Below, piece after piece: positions 53,013-60,820 of a stretch of 64,000 nucleotides of DNA; position 1 is the stretch's first letter, and every line of letters starts with the position of its first letter. Location of the stretch: the NCBI GenBank assembly GCA_963795335.1, contig CAWCHI010000010.1:434001-498000 (forward strand), given 5' to 3'. The notes below the pieces were generated by a model. That model ran no database searches. It had not been told where the DNA came from and was given only the letters and a program-made list of their open reading frames with translations. The translations under genes and the position numbers were made by a program. The DNA is from Trebonia sp963795335. Its GTDB lineage: Bacteria; Actinomycetota; Actinomycetes; Streptosporangiales; Streptosporangiaceae.

Positions 53013-55479
53013 GGGGGCCTTCGGCGGTGAGGGTGGTGGCGGCGATGTCGCGGTAGGCGGGGATGCCGAGGTGGACGTGCTGGGCTCGGCGGGCGGCGGT
53101 GGCGTCGGCCTGGGCGATTTTGCTGGTGGCGGCGGCGAGGCTGACCTTGAGTCCTTCGGCTTCGCCGGTCCAGCCTTCGCGTTCGGCTTCGGCGATGCGG
53201 GCGTGGAGGTTGTCGCGGATCTCCTCCAGGCGGTGGCGCTGGGCGGGGTCGATGCGCAGGAGGGGGCATCGGATGCAGGAGTGCTCGTGGATGCAGGGGG
53301 TTGAGTAGGCGCGTCCGCAGTCGCCGAGCGCGACGCGGCGGCGCTGGAAGTGGCCGAGGAACTCGTCCCACTCGGCGTCGGTGGGGGTGCGGTACTCTTC
53401 GCTCGGCCGGGCGGCCCTGCGCTGGGCGATGAAGGCGCGGTGGCCGCGGATGGCCTCCTCGGGGTAGACCGCTTTGTAGCCCATCGTGGTGTTTATGTCC
53501 TCGTGTCCGAGTATGAGCTGGGCGATGTGCGGGGGCATGCCGTTGAGGATGGCGTCGGTGGTGAAGACCCTTCTGAAGTCGTGGGGCCAGAAGGTGAGGG
53601 GCTTGCCGTCGGTGCCGGTGATGCCGGAGGCGGCGAGCGCGCCGGTCAGGAGGTGGCGGATTCCGTCGGCGGAGATGGGGCGGTTCTCCAGGCCGACGAC
53701 CCGCTGGAACAGCAGGGGCATGGGCGGTTTCCAGGTGCGCTCGTGCGGGTCGTAGGCGGGGGTGAGCGGGACGGTCCCGCTGGCGCCGCGGACGCGGGTG
53801 ATGATGGCGGACAGGGCGTCGGCGAGCTCGGGGCCGATGACGAGGAGGCGCTCGGCGTCTTTCTTGGACGGGGCGATCGACAGCAGGGGGACCAGCTCGC
53901 CGGCTGAGGGGAGCCGGTACTGGACCAGGCTGTGGTGGGAGAGCTCTGTCAGCTCCTCGACGCGGACGCCGGTGTGGCGCAGGACTTCTATGGCGGCCCA
54001 GGCCCAGAACGCGCTGTCCTCCTCGCGGGTCAGGTCGCGGCGGGCGCCGGTGCCGGGGTCCTCGGCCCAGGCGCGGGGCGTGGGCTTCTGGGTGCCGGCG
54101 CGGCGGAGCCGCTGCCCGGCGGCGGTGAACAGCTCGCCGGGCCCGGCGGCGAGGGCGGCCTCCAGCCGGGCGGCGGCGTCGGTGCGGGCGCGGCCGGCGG
54201 CGGCGGCGAGGGCGGGCAGGACGGGGAGCCGCTCGCGGGTCCGGGCGTCCATGCGGGCCTTGGTCCGCGACTTCTGCTTCTTGTACTGGATGTCGCTGGC
54301 GCGGATGGGGCAGGGCACGGCCCACGGTCCCCAGCGGGCGGGGTCGTCCAGGGCCCACTGGGCGAGGTCGAGGTAGAACGCCCGGATGATCATCAGGTTG
54401 TCGTCGGCGGACTCGCGGGCGACGGCCTGCTCGCCGCCGCCGGGAGTGCGGATGGTCCGGGTCCGCAGGCGCTTCTTCCATGCGGCGGCGACGGCGGGCG
54501 CCAGGTGCAGGGAGCTGATGCCGGGGTGGTGGGCTTCGAGGTCCTTCCAGAAGCACGGGACGAGGGCCGTGGCCAGCTTGACGAGGGAGTTGTAGTCGAT
54601 GCCGGGCTGGCGCTCGCGCAGGTAGTCCGCGAGCAGGTCCCGGACCGGCCGGCAGGCGATGCCGTACCGGTCGATGAGCTGCTCAGCACTCTGCTGCCCG
54701 GCGAACTGGGCGCCGATCATCCGGACCGTGGCCGGCGCGGCGGGCGGGAACGCCCCGGCGGCGTGCAGGAGCTGGTAGAAGAACGGGCTGGTCCGCCTGG
54801 AGCTGGTGCCGTCGCCGGCGGCCTGCCGGGAGCAGTCCAGCAGCTCGATGCAGTCGCCGGGGGTGATGTCGGCGACGAGGCCGCCCTTGGCGGCCATGAT
54901 CACCGCGATCCGCTCGACCGCCGGGTCGAACGTGGCGTTCCCGACGGTGGCCTGCTTGCGCAGCTCCCGCAGGGCCGCGATCCCGGCGGGGTCCCGGAGC
55001 CGGCCCATCTCGTCGGCGATCCTGGCCGGGGCCGGCGTCGTCAGCAGCCAGGCAAGGCCCGGGCGGAGGACGTCGCCGCCGATCAGCTGGGCCATGCCCG
55101 CCCCGAGCCTGGGGTGCAGGCCCGTGCCCAGGGGACCGGCCCGGCCGGCGGCCCGCAGGTCTGCCACTGCCTGGTCCCGCCAGTCGCCGGGACCGCCGGC
55201 CCCGGCGCCGGAGGAGTCCCACCGCTGCTGCCACGTCGCGCCGGGGTGCAGCTCCAGCCAGTCGAGGATCTTCAGCATGGACAGCTTGCGCCAGTGCCGG
55301 GCGCTGGCGTCGCCGAAGGCGAACGGCGCGGCGAGCAGCCGGCGCGCCACCGTGAACCGGTCCGCGGCCGTCTCCGGCCACGATTCAGGGACCGGCCGGG
55401 GCGGGAACCTGGCCAGCACCGCCGCCGCCTGGGCGCTGAGCTGCCGGGCAGCCGTCCCGGCGGCGGCCGGGGCGGTCAC
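53002..55479 (-). CDS. large tyrosine recombinase (TnpB-like)
   Basis: An 825-residue tyrosine recombinase, larger than Tn554 TnpB. A long N-terminal region precedes the catalytic domain, where the Arg of HTGVRVEELTEL, the Lys in SIAPSKKDAERLL, the WPHDFRRVFTT box (H-x2-R), the ILGHEDINTTMGYKAVY box (His and nucleophile Tyr) are all present. After the catalytic domain there is a cysteine cluster, CIHEHSCIRCPLLR, that may bind zinc, and a charged helix. The GTG start at 55479 overlaps the stop of the preceding recombinase gene (GTGA), so the two are coupled. Confidence 0.8.
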   Translation of the reverse strand: MTAPAAAGTAARQLSAQAAAVLARFPPRPVPESWPETAADRFTVARRLLAAPFAFGDASARHWRKLSMLKILDWLELHPGATWQQRWDSSGAGAGGPGDWRDQAVADLRAAGRAGPLGTGLHPRLGAGMAQLIGGDVLRPGLAWLLTTPAPARIADEMGRLRDPAGIAALRELRKQATVGNATFDPAVERIAVIMAAKGGLVADITPGDCIELLDCSRQAAGDGTSSRRTSPFFYQLLHAAGAFPPAAPATVRMIGAQFAGQQSAEQLIDRYGIACRPVRDLLADYLRERQPGIDYNSLVKLATALVPCFWKDLEAHHPGISSLHLAPAVAAAWKKRLRTRTIRTPGGGEQAVARESADDNLMIIRAFYLDLAQWALDDPARWGPWAVPCPIRASDIQYKKQKSRTKARMDARTRERLPVLPALAAAAGRARTDAAARLEAALAAGPGELFTAAGQRLRRAGTQKPTPRAWAEDPGTGARRDLTREEDSAFWAWAAIEVLRHTGVRVEELTELSHHSLVQYRLPSAGELVPLLSIAPSKKDAERLLVIGPELADALSAIITRVRGASGTVPLTPAYDPHERTWKPPMPLLFQRVVGLENRPISADGIRHLLTGALAASGITGTDGKPLTFWPHDFRRVFTTDAILNGMPPHIAQLILGHEDINTTMGYKAVYPEEAIRGHRAFIAQRRAARPSEEYRTPTDAEWDEFLGHFQRRRVALGDCGRAYSTPCIHEHSCIRCPLLRIDPAQRHRLEEIRDNLHARIAEAEREGWTGEAEGLKVSLAAATSKIAQADATAARRAQHVHLGIPAYRDIAATTLTAEGPREH

Positions 55480-56684
55480 CAGCGGCCCTTCCCGAACAGC
55501 ACGTCCAGGCTCTCGGGCCGGTAGCCCGGGGCTGGCTCGGGCAGGACCGGCCGGCGCTCGGCCTGCCGCCGGTGATGGGCGAGCGTGGCCTCGATGACGT
55601 CCTCGGCTGTCGGGTTGACGTAGATTTGCGTGGTTGTGAGTGAGGCGTGGCCGAGTACCCATTGCACGTCGGTGATCGGCATGCCGGGATCACGGGCGAG
55701 CCGGTAGGCCGCCGTGTGCCGCAGCGAGTGCAGTGACCACCCGGAGCCGACCGCGGCGTTCGCCCGGTCGAACATCATCCGGGCCGCGTTGTAGGCCAGC
55801 GGCCGGAACGGCCGCCGCAGCGTCCACCACAGCGGGTCGTCCGCCCTGGCCGGGACCAGGCCGTGGACCTCCTGCTGGTAGAGCCGCAGCCACACGAACG
55901 CGTCCGGCGACGCCGGGAGCGCCTGGATCGCCTGCGATCCCTTGCGGATCACCGTGATGAGCTGCTGGCCGGGGTCGGCGCCCGACCGCGTGACGCCCAG
56001 GAGCTCCGATGCCCGTGCGCCGGTGGAGACCCAGAACGCGACCAGCGCCCGGTCCCGGTTCGACCCGAGCCCGGCGAACAGCTCGTTGAACACGCTGTCG
56101 GGGATCTGCCGGGGAACCGTCTTGGGGACTCTCGGCCGGAACAGGCCGGACTTCCGCCGCGGGAACGGGTCCAGCGGGTTCTGATGCGCGTGCGCCCGCC
56201 CCGCCCTGGCCAGCGGGAACGGGTTCACGATCGGCCCGGTCCCGGCCTCCAGGTGATAAGCGTAGAAGCTCCGGCATACCGTCTCGCAGTGCGCCACCGT
56301 CGATGGCGCGAACCTTGCCGAGGCCGGGCGCTTCCCCGGCACCGACCTGCGCTCTGCCCTCATCCGCCCGGGCTTGCCGGCGAGCTGGAGCCACCGGCAA
56401 AAGTCCCGGGCCTCGGCCCTGGTCGCCTGATTCCACGGCACCTCCACTGCCCACGTGAACCGGCACCAGCGCAGCAGCGCCAGCGAATACGAGCGCTGCG
56501 TCGTCGCGGGCCGCCCGGCCGCCTGCAACTCCCGCAGGTACTCCGACACCGGGCCGACCGGGACGCCGTCAGGATCGCTAAGGTAGTACGGCTCCCACAG
56601 GTCGCCCGTCTGGACGAGCCTCCCGGCGGCCGGGACCACCAGTGACCCGAGGTCCCGGGCCGAGTCCGTGTCTCTCCCTGTCAT
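55476..56684 (-). CDS. tyrosine recombinase (TnpA-like)
   Basis: A 402-residue XerC/D-type integrase. Catalytic residues: R224 (TGARASELLG), K248 (VIRKGSQA), H319 and R322 (SLHSLRHTAAYRLA), H346 (WVLGHASLTT) and Y355 (IYVNPTA). The N-terminal SAM-like domain spans about residues 45-150. All six core residues are intact, so it is probably active. It is the first gene of the coupled trio; the region upstream (56685-56771) likely holds the promoter and the right end of the element. Confidence 0.88.
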   Translation of the reverse strand: MTGRDTDSARDLGSLVVPAAGRLVQTGDLWEPYYLSDPDGVPVGPVSEYLRELQAAGRPATTQRSYSLALLRWCRFTWAVEVPWNQATRAEARDFCRWLQLAGKPGRMRAERRSVPGKRPASARFAPSTVAHCETVCRSFYAYHLEAGTGPIVNPFPLARAGRAHAHQNPLDPFPRRKSGLFRPRVPKTVPRQIPDSVFNELFAGLGSNRDRALVAFWVSTGARASELLGVTRSGADPGQQLITVIRKGSQAIQALPASPDAFVWLRLYQQEVHGLVPARADDPLWWTLRRPFRPLAYNAARMMFDRANAAVGSGWSLHSLRHTAAYRLARDPGMPITDVQWVLGHASLTTTQIYVNPTAEDVIEATLAHHRRQAERRPVLPEPAPGYRPESLDVLFGKGRW

Positions 56685-56764
56685 GGGAGCCGACCGTAAC
56701 CACCACCCTCTCAGCGTGTCCGGAGGTTGATGACCGAAGTTTCGTTAGTGCGGTCAACACGCCT

Positions 56765-57259
56765 TCACTGAACTACGGCTGGATTCCGGCAAAAAACCTC
56801 AAACAGGGCATGCATCTCAAGACGCCGGACGGCCAGCCGGCCATCGTGGTCGGGGGCTCGGTCCCGGCCGTCCACGACGGCTGGATGTGGGACCTCACCG
56901 TCCCCGGCAACAACGACCACGACTTCTACGTGTCCGTCGGCTCCGGTGACGTTGCCGCCTCGATCTTGGTTCATAATGTAGGCGGGATATGCCCTACGAA
57001 CGGTTCGCGCATGTCGGTGAATGACGCGCTCGACACCGCTGAGCAGTATCTTGGAGAGGGATATCGGGAGTCCGTTCCGGGAAGTGGCCGGTACGTTTCC
57101 TCCGACGGAACGCGAGTGGTTCGAATGGGGGAATCTGATATCACTGGCGCTCATGGTGGGGGTCCGCATATGAACTTCGAGGAACTCGCACCCAACCCGA
57201 TGAAGCCAGGAAAGATGATGGTGACCGTTAATTCACACGTTTACCTCATCGATCCGTAA
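56765..57259 (+). CDS. orphan toxin module 2: truncated Hint plus unknown toxin tip
   Basis: An open frame without its own proper start: it begins inside the Hint domain (YGWIPAKNLKQGMHLKTPDG), continues to the Hint end ASILVHNVGG, and carries an unrelated tip of about 85 residues (SVNDALDTAEQYLGEGYRES, RYVSSDGTRVVRMGESDITG, AHGGGPHMNFEELAPNPMKP, VTVNSHVYLIDP). The G-AHGGGPH-x-NFE pattern resembles polymorphic toxins thought to be RNases, but I cannot name the family. It would become functional only after recombining onto the RHS frame. An in-frame upstream ATG (56642) lies inside the tnpA promoter and is unlikely to be used. Confidence 0.7.
   Translation, partial: SLNYGWIPAKNLKQGMHLKTPDGQPAIVVGGSVPAVHDGWMWDLTVPGNNDHDFYVSVGSGDVAASILVHNVGGICPTNGSRMSVNDALDTAEQYLGEGYRESVPGSGRYVSSDGTRVVRMGESDITGAHGGGPHMNFEELAPNPMKPGKMMVTVNSHVYLIDP
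56773..56932 (+). repeat. Hint seam repeat, copy 2 (orphan module)
   Basis: Near-identical to 51561-51720, starting directly at the right end of the Tn554-like element. It encodes the second half of a Hint domain. Confidence 0.9.
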
Positions 57260-57284
57260 GGGGAGCTTTCTTTAGAGGAGGAAA

Positions 57285-57542
57285 ATGGAAAGGACCGTGA
57301 AGATCGGGCGTTATGATGACTCCGGCCTCCATCTGGAGTGGTCCCAGGGATTCGAAATAAGTGTTACGGAGAGTCAAGGAGAAGTTGTCATCCGGGCAAA
57401 TGAGGCAGGGCTAATATCCTTGGCCCAGCATCTTCTTACCTTGGCTGATCATGCTGTCCCGGCCGGTTCGCATATTCATATGGACGCATCACGTGAACTG
57501 GAGGAAGAATCGCTGGACCTTGTCCTTGAGCGCATGACATGA
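57285..57542 (+). CDS. Imm32-like immunity protein
   Basis: An 85-residue protein with the pattern EVVIRANEAGLISLAQHLLT, LADHAVPAGSHIHMDA and EEESLDLVLERM, which fits Imm32-type immunity proteins (GL-x-SLA, H-I-H-x-D). A strong AGGAGGAAA site precedes the ATG. It follows orphan toxin tip 2 by 25 bases and is expected to neutralise it. Confidence 0.6.
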   Translation: MERTVKIGRYDDSGLHLEWSQGFEISVTESQGEVVIRANEAGLISLAQHLLTLADHAVPAGSHIHMDASRELEEESLDLVLERMT

Positions 57543-57607
57543 CGAGGGCGACCTCAAGCCGTCGGGCAATATCGCCTGAGGAAGGTCTCATCTCATCGGC
57601 TGTCCTT

Positions 57608-57740
57608 GAGTCGTTCCCGGCCGTGCAAGATTGATGTGACCAGTCGCGCAATGCTGCCGTCGTCGAGGACGGTGACGGTGTCGCGTAGGTCGACGGGGAT
57701 GCCTGCGGCGAGGCTGTCTGAGAGCTGAAGGATGCGCCGT
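57608..57740 (-). pseudogene. Tn554-like tnpC remnant
   Basis: A 3' fragment of a tnpC gene, diverged from the copies at 52649 and 58892, with the shared core around GTGACGGTGTCGC, CTGCGGCGAGGCTG and CTGAAGGATGCGCCG. It joins directly to a Hint fragment at 57740. It shows that the same transposon end once lay after the second immunity gene. Confidence 0.65.
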
Positions 57741-58426
57741 TAACCATCAAGACCACGCACAGCGCCGAGGTCATCCACACCACCGCCGGCCACCTGTTCA
57801 GGGATCCTTATCCGCACTACGGCTGGATTCCGGCAAAACACCTTAAACCGGGCATGCATCTCAAGACCCCGGACGGCCAGTCGGCCATCGTGGTCGGGGG
57901 CTCGGTCCCGGCCGATCACGACGGCTGGATGTGGGACCTCACCGTCCCCGGCAACAACGACCACGACTTCTATGTCTTTCCTTCTCAAGCCGACGGCAGT
58001 GATGATGGCGCATACCATGTCACACAAGGCGACGTCGCGGTCCTCGTCCATAACGACAGTTGTGGTGTCACGCCTCGTGACGGCGGTGGTGAAGATGCGA
58101 ACGGAAACTTCATCTCTGGTTCTGCGGATGGGCAGAATTTGGCCGGTCAACTGCGTGGAGAGAGCGCTAATTCCGTCTTCAATGAAGATGGCCGTCTTTC
58201 GCAAGGGGCCATCGATAATTCCCAGAAAATCATCGACGGCGAGGACATCAATAACCCGGCTGTCCGAGAGTATTTCGAGAGCAACGGTGGGGCGGCCCAG
58301 TGGGGCAAGTACTCCACTGGGACATATCAAAGTCCGTATGGGCCATTCCAGGTCCATTACTATATGAACGAGGAGACAGGGGAAATCATGGAGTACGACT
58401 ATAAAGCGGTAATGAACCGGAGGTAG
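57740..58426 (+). CDS. orphan toxin module 3: truncated Hint plus unknown toxin tip
   Basis: A startless Hint fragment (LTIKTTHSAEVIHTTAGHLF, PHYGWIPAKHLKPGMHLKTP) that is longer than copy 2, ending VAVLVHND, then a new tip of about 120 residues: ADGQNLAGQLRGESANSVFN, LSQGAIDNSQKIIDGEDINN, AAQWGKYSTGTYQSPYGPFQ and VHYYMNEETGEIMEYDYKAV. The WGKYST...SP.G.FQVH segment looks like a catalytic or substrate-binding core, but no family is recognised. It needs recombination to a carrier to be delivered. Immunity gene follows after 3 bases. Confidence 0.65.
   Translation, partial: LTIKTTHSAEVIHTTAGHLFRDPYPHYGWIPAKHLKPGMHLKTPDGQSAIVVGGSVPADHDGWMWDLTVPGNNDHDFYVFPSQADGSDDGAYHVTQGDVAVLVHNDSCGVTPRDGGGEDANGNFISGSADGQNLAGQLRGESANSVFNEDGRLSQGAIDNSQKIIDGEDINNPAVREYFESNGGAAQWGKYSTGTYQSPYGPFQVHYYMNEETGEIMEYDYKAVMNRR
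57817..57976 (+). repeat. Hint seam repeat, copy 3 (orphan module)
   Basis: Near-identical to the other two copies over about 160 bases; the shared block extends slightly further upstream to copy 1 (CCTTATCCGCA). Confidence 0.9.
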
Positions 58427-58429
58427 GAG

Positions 58430-58813
58430 GTGCGGGTTCGATTCATGGGGGTAGGCGACCTCGGTCAGCGCGAGGCCCGGGGGAGTCAGGTGCTCGAGGT
58501 GGGCGCACAGTATCCGGTTCTTGAGGTCTATGCGAAATCCGGAAAGAGCAACATGCTGCGTATTGAGTATTCGGATCGCGAGCTTCCTGCCCTTTATGAC
58601 TCGCGCATGTTCGAGGTGGTATCCGAGCGTATTCCGGCAGACTGGTGCGTCACCTCGGGCGTTGCTGGTTCCTTGAAATTTGGGCCTCGCTCCTGGACTG
58701 CTCCTGGCTTCTGGGAAGCTTTCATGGATCGGGAACCATGGGCAGTTGACGTCTATCATGAAGGCAGGATTGAGTCAATTCGAGATGCGCAGGATGTTAT
58801 CTTAACGATTTAA
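58430..58813 (+). CDS. probable immunity protein for orphan tip 3
   Basis: A 127-residue protein starting with GTG three bases after the toxin stop. It has VGDLGQREARGSQVLEVGAQ, NMLRIEYSDRELPALYDSRM and FGPRSWTAPGFWEAFMDREP. The position, size and coupling mark it as the immunity partner of toxin tip 3; the family is not recognised. Its base composition is lower in GC than the core genes, like the other tip genes, which suggests transfer. Confidence 0.55.
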   Translation: MRVRFMGVGDLGQREARGSQVLEVGAQYPVLEVYAKSGKSNMLRIEYSDRELPALYDSRMFEVVSERIPADWCVTSGVAGSLKFGPRSWTAPGFWEAFMDREPWAVDVYHEGRIESIRDAQDVILTI

Positions 58814-58869
58814 CCCGTATCACCTTCTGCGGGTTCCGGCTGCCTGCTCATCTTCCCAACTGGGAGTGG

Positions 58870-59256
58870 CTACTGGCTGCCGCTGTTTTGTGGTCGTTTC
58901 CCGGAAGCATGCCCAATCGCGGTGACGAACAGAGCGGTGTTTGCGTCGTCGAGGCCGGTGACGGCGTCGCGGAGGCTGACGGGGGCGCCTGCGGCGAGGC
59001 TGGCCGATAGCTGGAGGATGCGCCGTTCGCCTCCAGAGCATGGGAGGCCGCCGGTGTCGAGTGCGGTGATGGCGGCTTCCCAGTCGATGGCGGCCATCGG
59101 GGTGCCGTCGCTGGTGCCGTGGTCGATGAACCTGCCGGTGAAGTCGTCGCGGTGGAGGAACGTGCCGTTGGCGATCATGAGCTCGGTGCCGGCTTCGAGC
59201 GGGAGCAGGTCGGCTGCGCAGTTGCGGAGGGTGGCGGTGAGGTGGTCAGTGTTCAT
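58870..59256 (-). CDS. second tnpC-like copy
   Basis: A protein of about 128 residues, roughly 80% identical to the product of 52590-53012 over the body (PLEAGTELMIANGTFLHRDD and SGGERRILQLSASLAAGAPV). The ATG start at 59256 again overlaps the end of a tnpB frame by 11 bases. Here tnpB is truncated and broken by an IS, so this is a transposon remnant. Confidence 0.65.
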   Translation of the reverse strand: MNTDHLTATLRNCAADLLPLEAGTELMIANGTFLHRDDFTGRFIDHGTSDGTPMAAIDWEAAITALDTGGLPCSGGERRILQLSASLAAGAPVSLRDAVTGLDDANTALFVTAIGHASGKRPQNSGSQ

Positions 59257-59350
59257 GGGGGCCTTCGGCGGTGAGGGTGGCGGCGGCGATGTCACGGTAG
59301 GCGGGGATTGATCTGCTCCGAGCTTTCCGGACAGCGGATTTTGGATTAAT

Positions 59351-60262
59351 TCACGCTGCGGACTGCTGTTCCACGTATTCGTCGTGGACTTGTTGCGGGG
59401 TCCGGTACTGAAGTCCGGAGTGCCGACGCTTGGAATTGTACCAGAATTCGATGTACCTCACAACGTCCCGGCGTGCATGCTCACGCGTCGGATACTCGGT
59501 GCGGTGGACCCGCTCGTTCTTCAAAGCGGCGAAGAAGGATTCGGCCATTGCATTGTCATAACAGATGCCGGTGCGGCCGACAGACTGACGAATGTTGTGC
59601 TTCCTCAGGGTCCCGGCGAACTCACGTGACGTGTAATTACTGCCGCGGTCGGAGTGAAAAACCGCACCAGCAGCGAACCGGTAGTTGCGTGCAGCCATTT
59701 CGATCGCCCGCTCGATGAGCGGAGTCCGGTAGTTATCGCCTGTCGCCCAGCCGGTCACCGCCTTGGTATGGCAGTCAATAACCGTCGCCAGGTAGAGCCA
59801 GCCCTGCCATGTCGGGATGTACGTGATGTCACCGACCATTTTCTCCCCCGGTGCGCCGGCGGTGAAATCCCGCTGCACGCGGTCGGGGATGGCGTGCTCC
59901 TGGCCGTCGCCCTCCGTCAGGCTGAACCGCCACGGCCTGGGCTGGCAGGCCTCGAGGCCCAGCTCACGCATCACCGAGCGCACGAGCTCGGGACCGGCGG
60001 GCACGCCCCAGGCCGCGAGGTCGGCGTGGACCCGCCGGTACCCGTAGGTCCCGTCCGACTCGTCGAATGACTTCCGCACAATACAGGCGATCACCACGCG
60101 CCTTTTCGCTGTCGCTGATTCCGGCTTGTCCCGCCACTCATAGAACCCTGAGCGTGAGACCTCCATCCACCGGCACATTTTCACGACCGACGGCACATGA
60201 CTATCGCCCGATTCCTGGTAAGCCGCATACTCCGCGTCGATGAACTCGAATTTATCGGTCAC
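59351..60262 (-). CDS. IS3-family transposase OrfB
   Basis: A 303-residue DDE integrase-type transposase. Seen: HTH-like start MCRWMEVSRSGFYEW, GTYGYRRVHADL, and the catalytic core: D in GDITYIPTWQGWLYLATVID, D in AGAVFHSDRGSNYTS, E in NAMAESFFAALKNE, followed by FWYNSKRRHSGL. The start GTG overlaps the orfA stop (GTGA). In IS3 elements OrfA and OrfB are usually joined by a -1 frameshift. Confidence 0.92.
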   Translation of the reverse strand: MTDKFEFIDAEYAAYQESGDSHVPSVVKMCRWMEVSRSGFYEWRDKPESATAKRRVVIACIVRKSFDESDGTYGYRRVHADLAAWGVPAGPELVRSVMRELGLEACQPRPWRFSLTEGDGQEHAIPDRVQRDFTAGAPGEKMVGDITYIPTWQGWLYLATVIDCHTKAVTGWATGDNYRTPLIERAIEMAARNYRFAAGAVFHSDRGSNYTSREFAGTLRKHNIRQSVGRTGICYDNAMAESFFAALKNERVHRTEYPTREHARRDVVRYIEFWYNSKRRHSGLQYRTPQQVHDEYVEQQSAA

Positions 60263-60549
60263 CGATGGTCGCGGGCGAAGTACGCCGCGGCTTTTTTCAG
60301 GAAATCGTTCTCCATCTTGAGTTCCCGGTTTTCCCGCTCGACCTCACGCAGACGCGCACGGTCAGTCACGGAAAGCGGCGGCTCCTCGCCAGCATGCTCA
60401 CGACGGTAAACAGCCACCCAGTTCCCGAGGGTGCCCTCGTTAATACCGAGCTCTTTCGCCACCTGGGCAATCGGACGCGACGTCTCGATCACCATCTTCA
60501 CGGCTTCGTCCCTGAATTCTGGCGAGAAGCTTTTCTTCGGTCGGGGCAA
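60259..60549 (-). CDS. IS3-family transposase OrfA
   Basis: A 96-residue protein: helix-turn-helix (FSPEFRDEAVKMVIETSRPI, QVAKELGINEGTLGNWVAVY) and a C-terminal leucine-zipper-like helix (RLREVERENRELKMENDFLK). It binds the IS ends and dimerises with OrfB. Near its end lies an AAAAAAG run, but its codon phase is AAA-AAA-GCC, not the canonical A-AAA-AAG slippery phase. Confidence 0.92.
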   Translation of the reverse strand: MPRPKKSFSPEFRDEAVKMVIETSRPIAQVAKELGINEGTLGNWVAVYRREHAGEEPPLSVTDRARLREVERENRELKMENDFLKKAAAYFARDHR

Positions 60550-60787
60550 GTTTTCAACCTTTCCAGATAGTCCATCCTAATGGACGGACTGTCCGGAAGC
60601 CTCGGGGCACCTCAGATGCCGAGGTGGACGTGCTCGGCTCGGCGGGCGGTGGTAGCGTCGGCGTGGGCGATTTTGCTGGTGGCGGCGGCGTGGCTGACCT
60701 TGAGTCCTTCGGCTTCGCCGGTCCAGCCTTCGCGTTCGGCTTCGGTGATGCGGGCGTGGAGGTTGTCGCGGATCTCCTCCAGGCGGT

Positions 60788-60820
60788 TGATCTGCTCCGG
60801 GCTTTCCGGACAGCGGATTT
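60788..60820 (-). repeat. 33-bp solo end of the same IS
   Basis: TGATCTGCTCCGGGCTTTCC and the following CGGACAGCGGATTT duplicate the left terminus of the IS with one substitution. It lies between two tnpB fragments, so it is a deletion or recombination scar rather than an insertion. Confidence 0.85.

Larger units (their letters stand above)
52649..56771 (-). mobile_element. Tn554-like transposon (two tyrosine recombinases plus small protein)
   Basis: A three-gene unit of about 4.1 kb placed between the first immunity gene and the second Hint fragment. Its left limit is where homology with the other copies starts (GGTCGTTTCCCGG) and its right limit is where Hint homology resumes (ACTACGG). 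Gene order, overlapping starts and the size pattern, small-large-medium, are those of Tn554 (tnpA-tnpB-tnpC). No terminal inverted repeat is visible, as expected for this family. Exact ends are inferred. Confidence 0.6.
59309..60614 (-). mobile_element. IS3-family insertion sequence
   Basis: A complete 1,306-base element with imperfect terminal inverted repeats: TGATCTGCTCCGAGC-TTTCCGGACAG at the left and TGAGGTGCCCCGAGGC-TTCCGGACAG read inward from the right. It is flanked by a 3-base target duplication GAT (59306-59308 and 60615-60617). It contains orfA and orfB and interrupts the tnpB remnant. Confidence 0.9.
59246..60786 (-). pseudogene. truncated tnpB 3' end interrupted by an IS
   Basis: Only about 235 bases of coding sequence remain (59246-59308 and 60615-60786), matching the C terminus of the large recombinase (for example GCCGAGGTGGACGTGCT). 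The two parts are split by the IS3 element. A further piece of the same region is found after the IS-end remnant. Confidence 0.7.

Noticed and set aside
58425..58450. T-loop-like GGTTCGATTC suggestive of a tRNA
   Set aside because: It is the start of an immunity gene; no acceptor, D or anticodon stems can be formed upstream. No tRNA was found in the window.
60291..60297. A6G slippery heptamer for IS3 frameshifting
   Set aside because: The run is present but lies in the phase AAA-AAA-GCC rather than A-AAA-AAG, so canonical -1 slippage is not supported; GTGA coupling of orfB is as likely.
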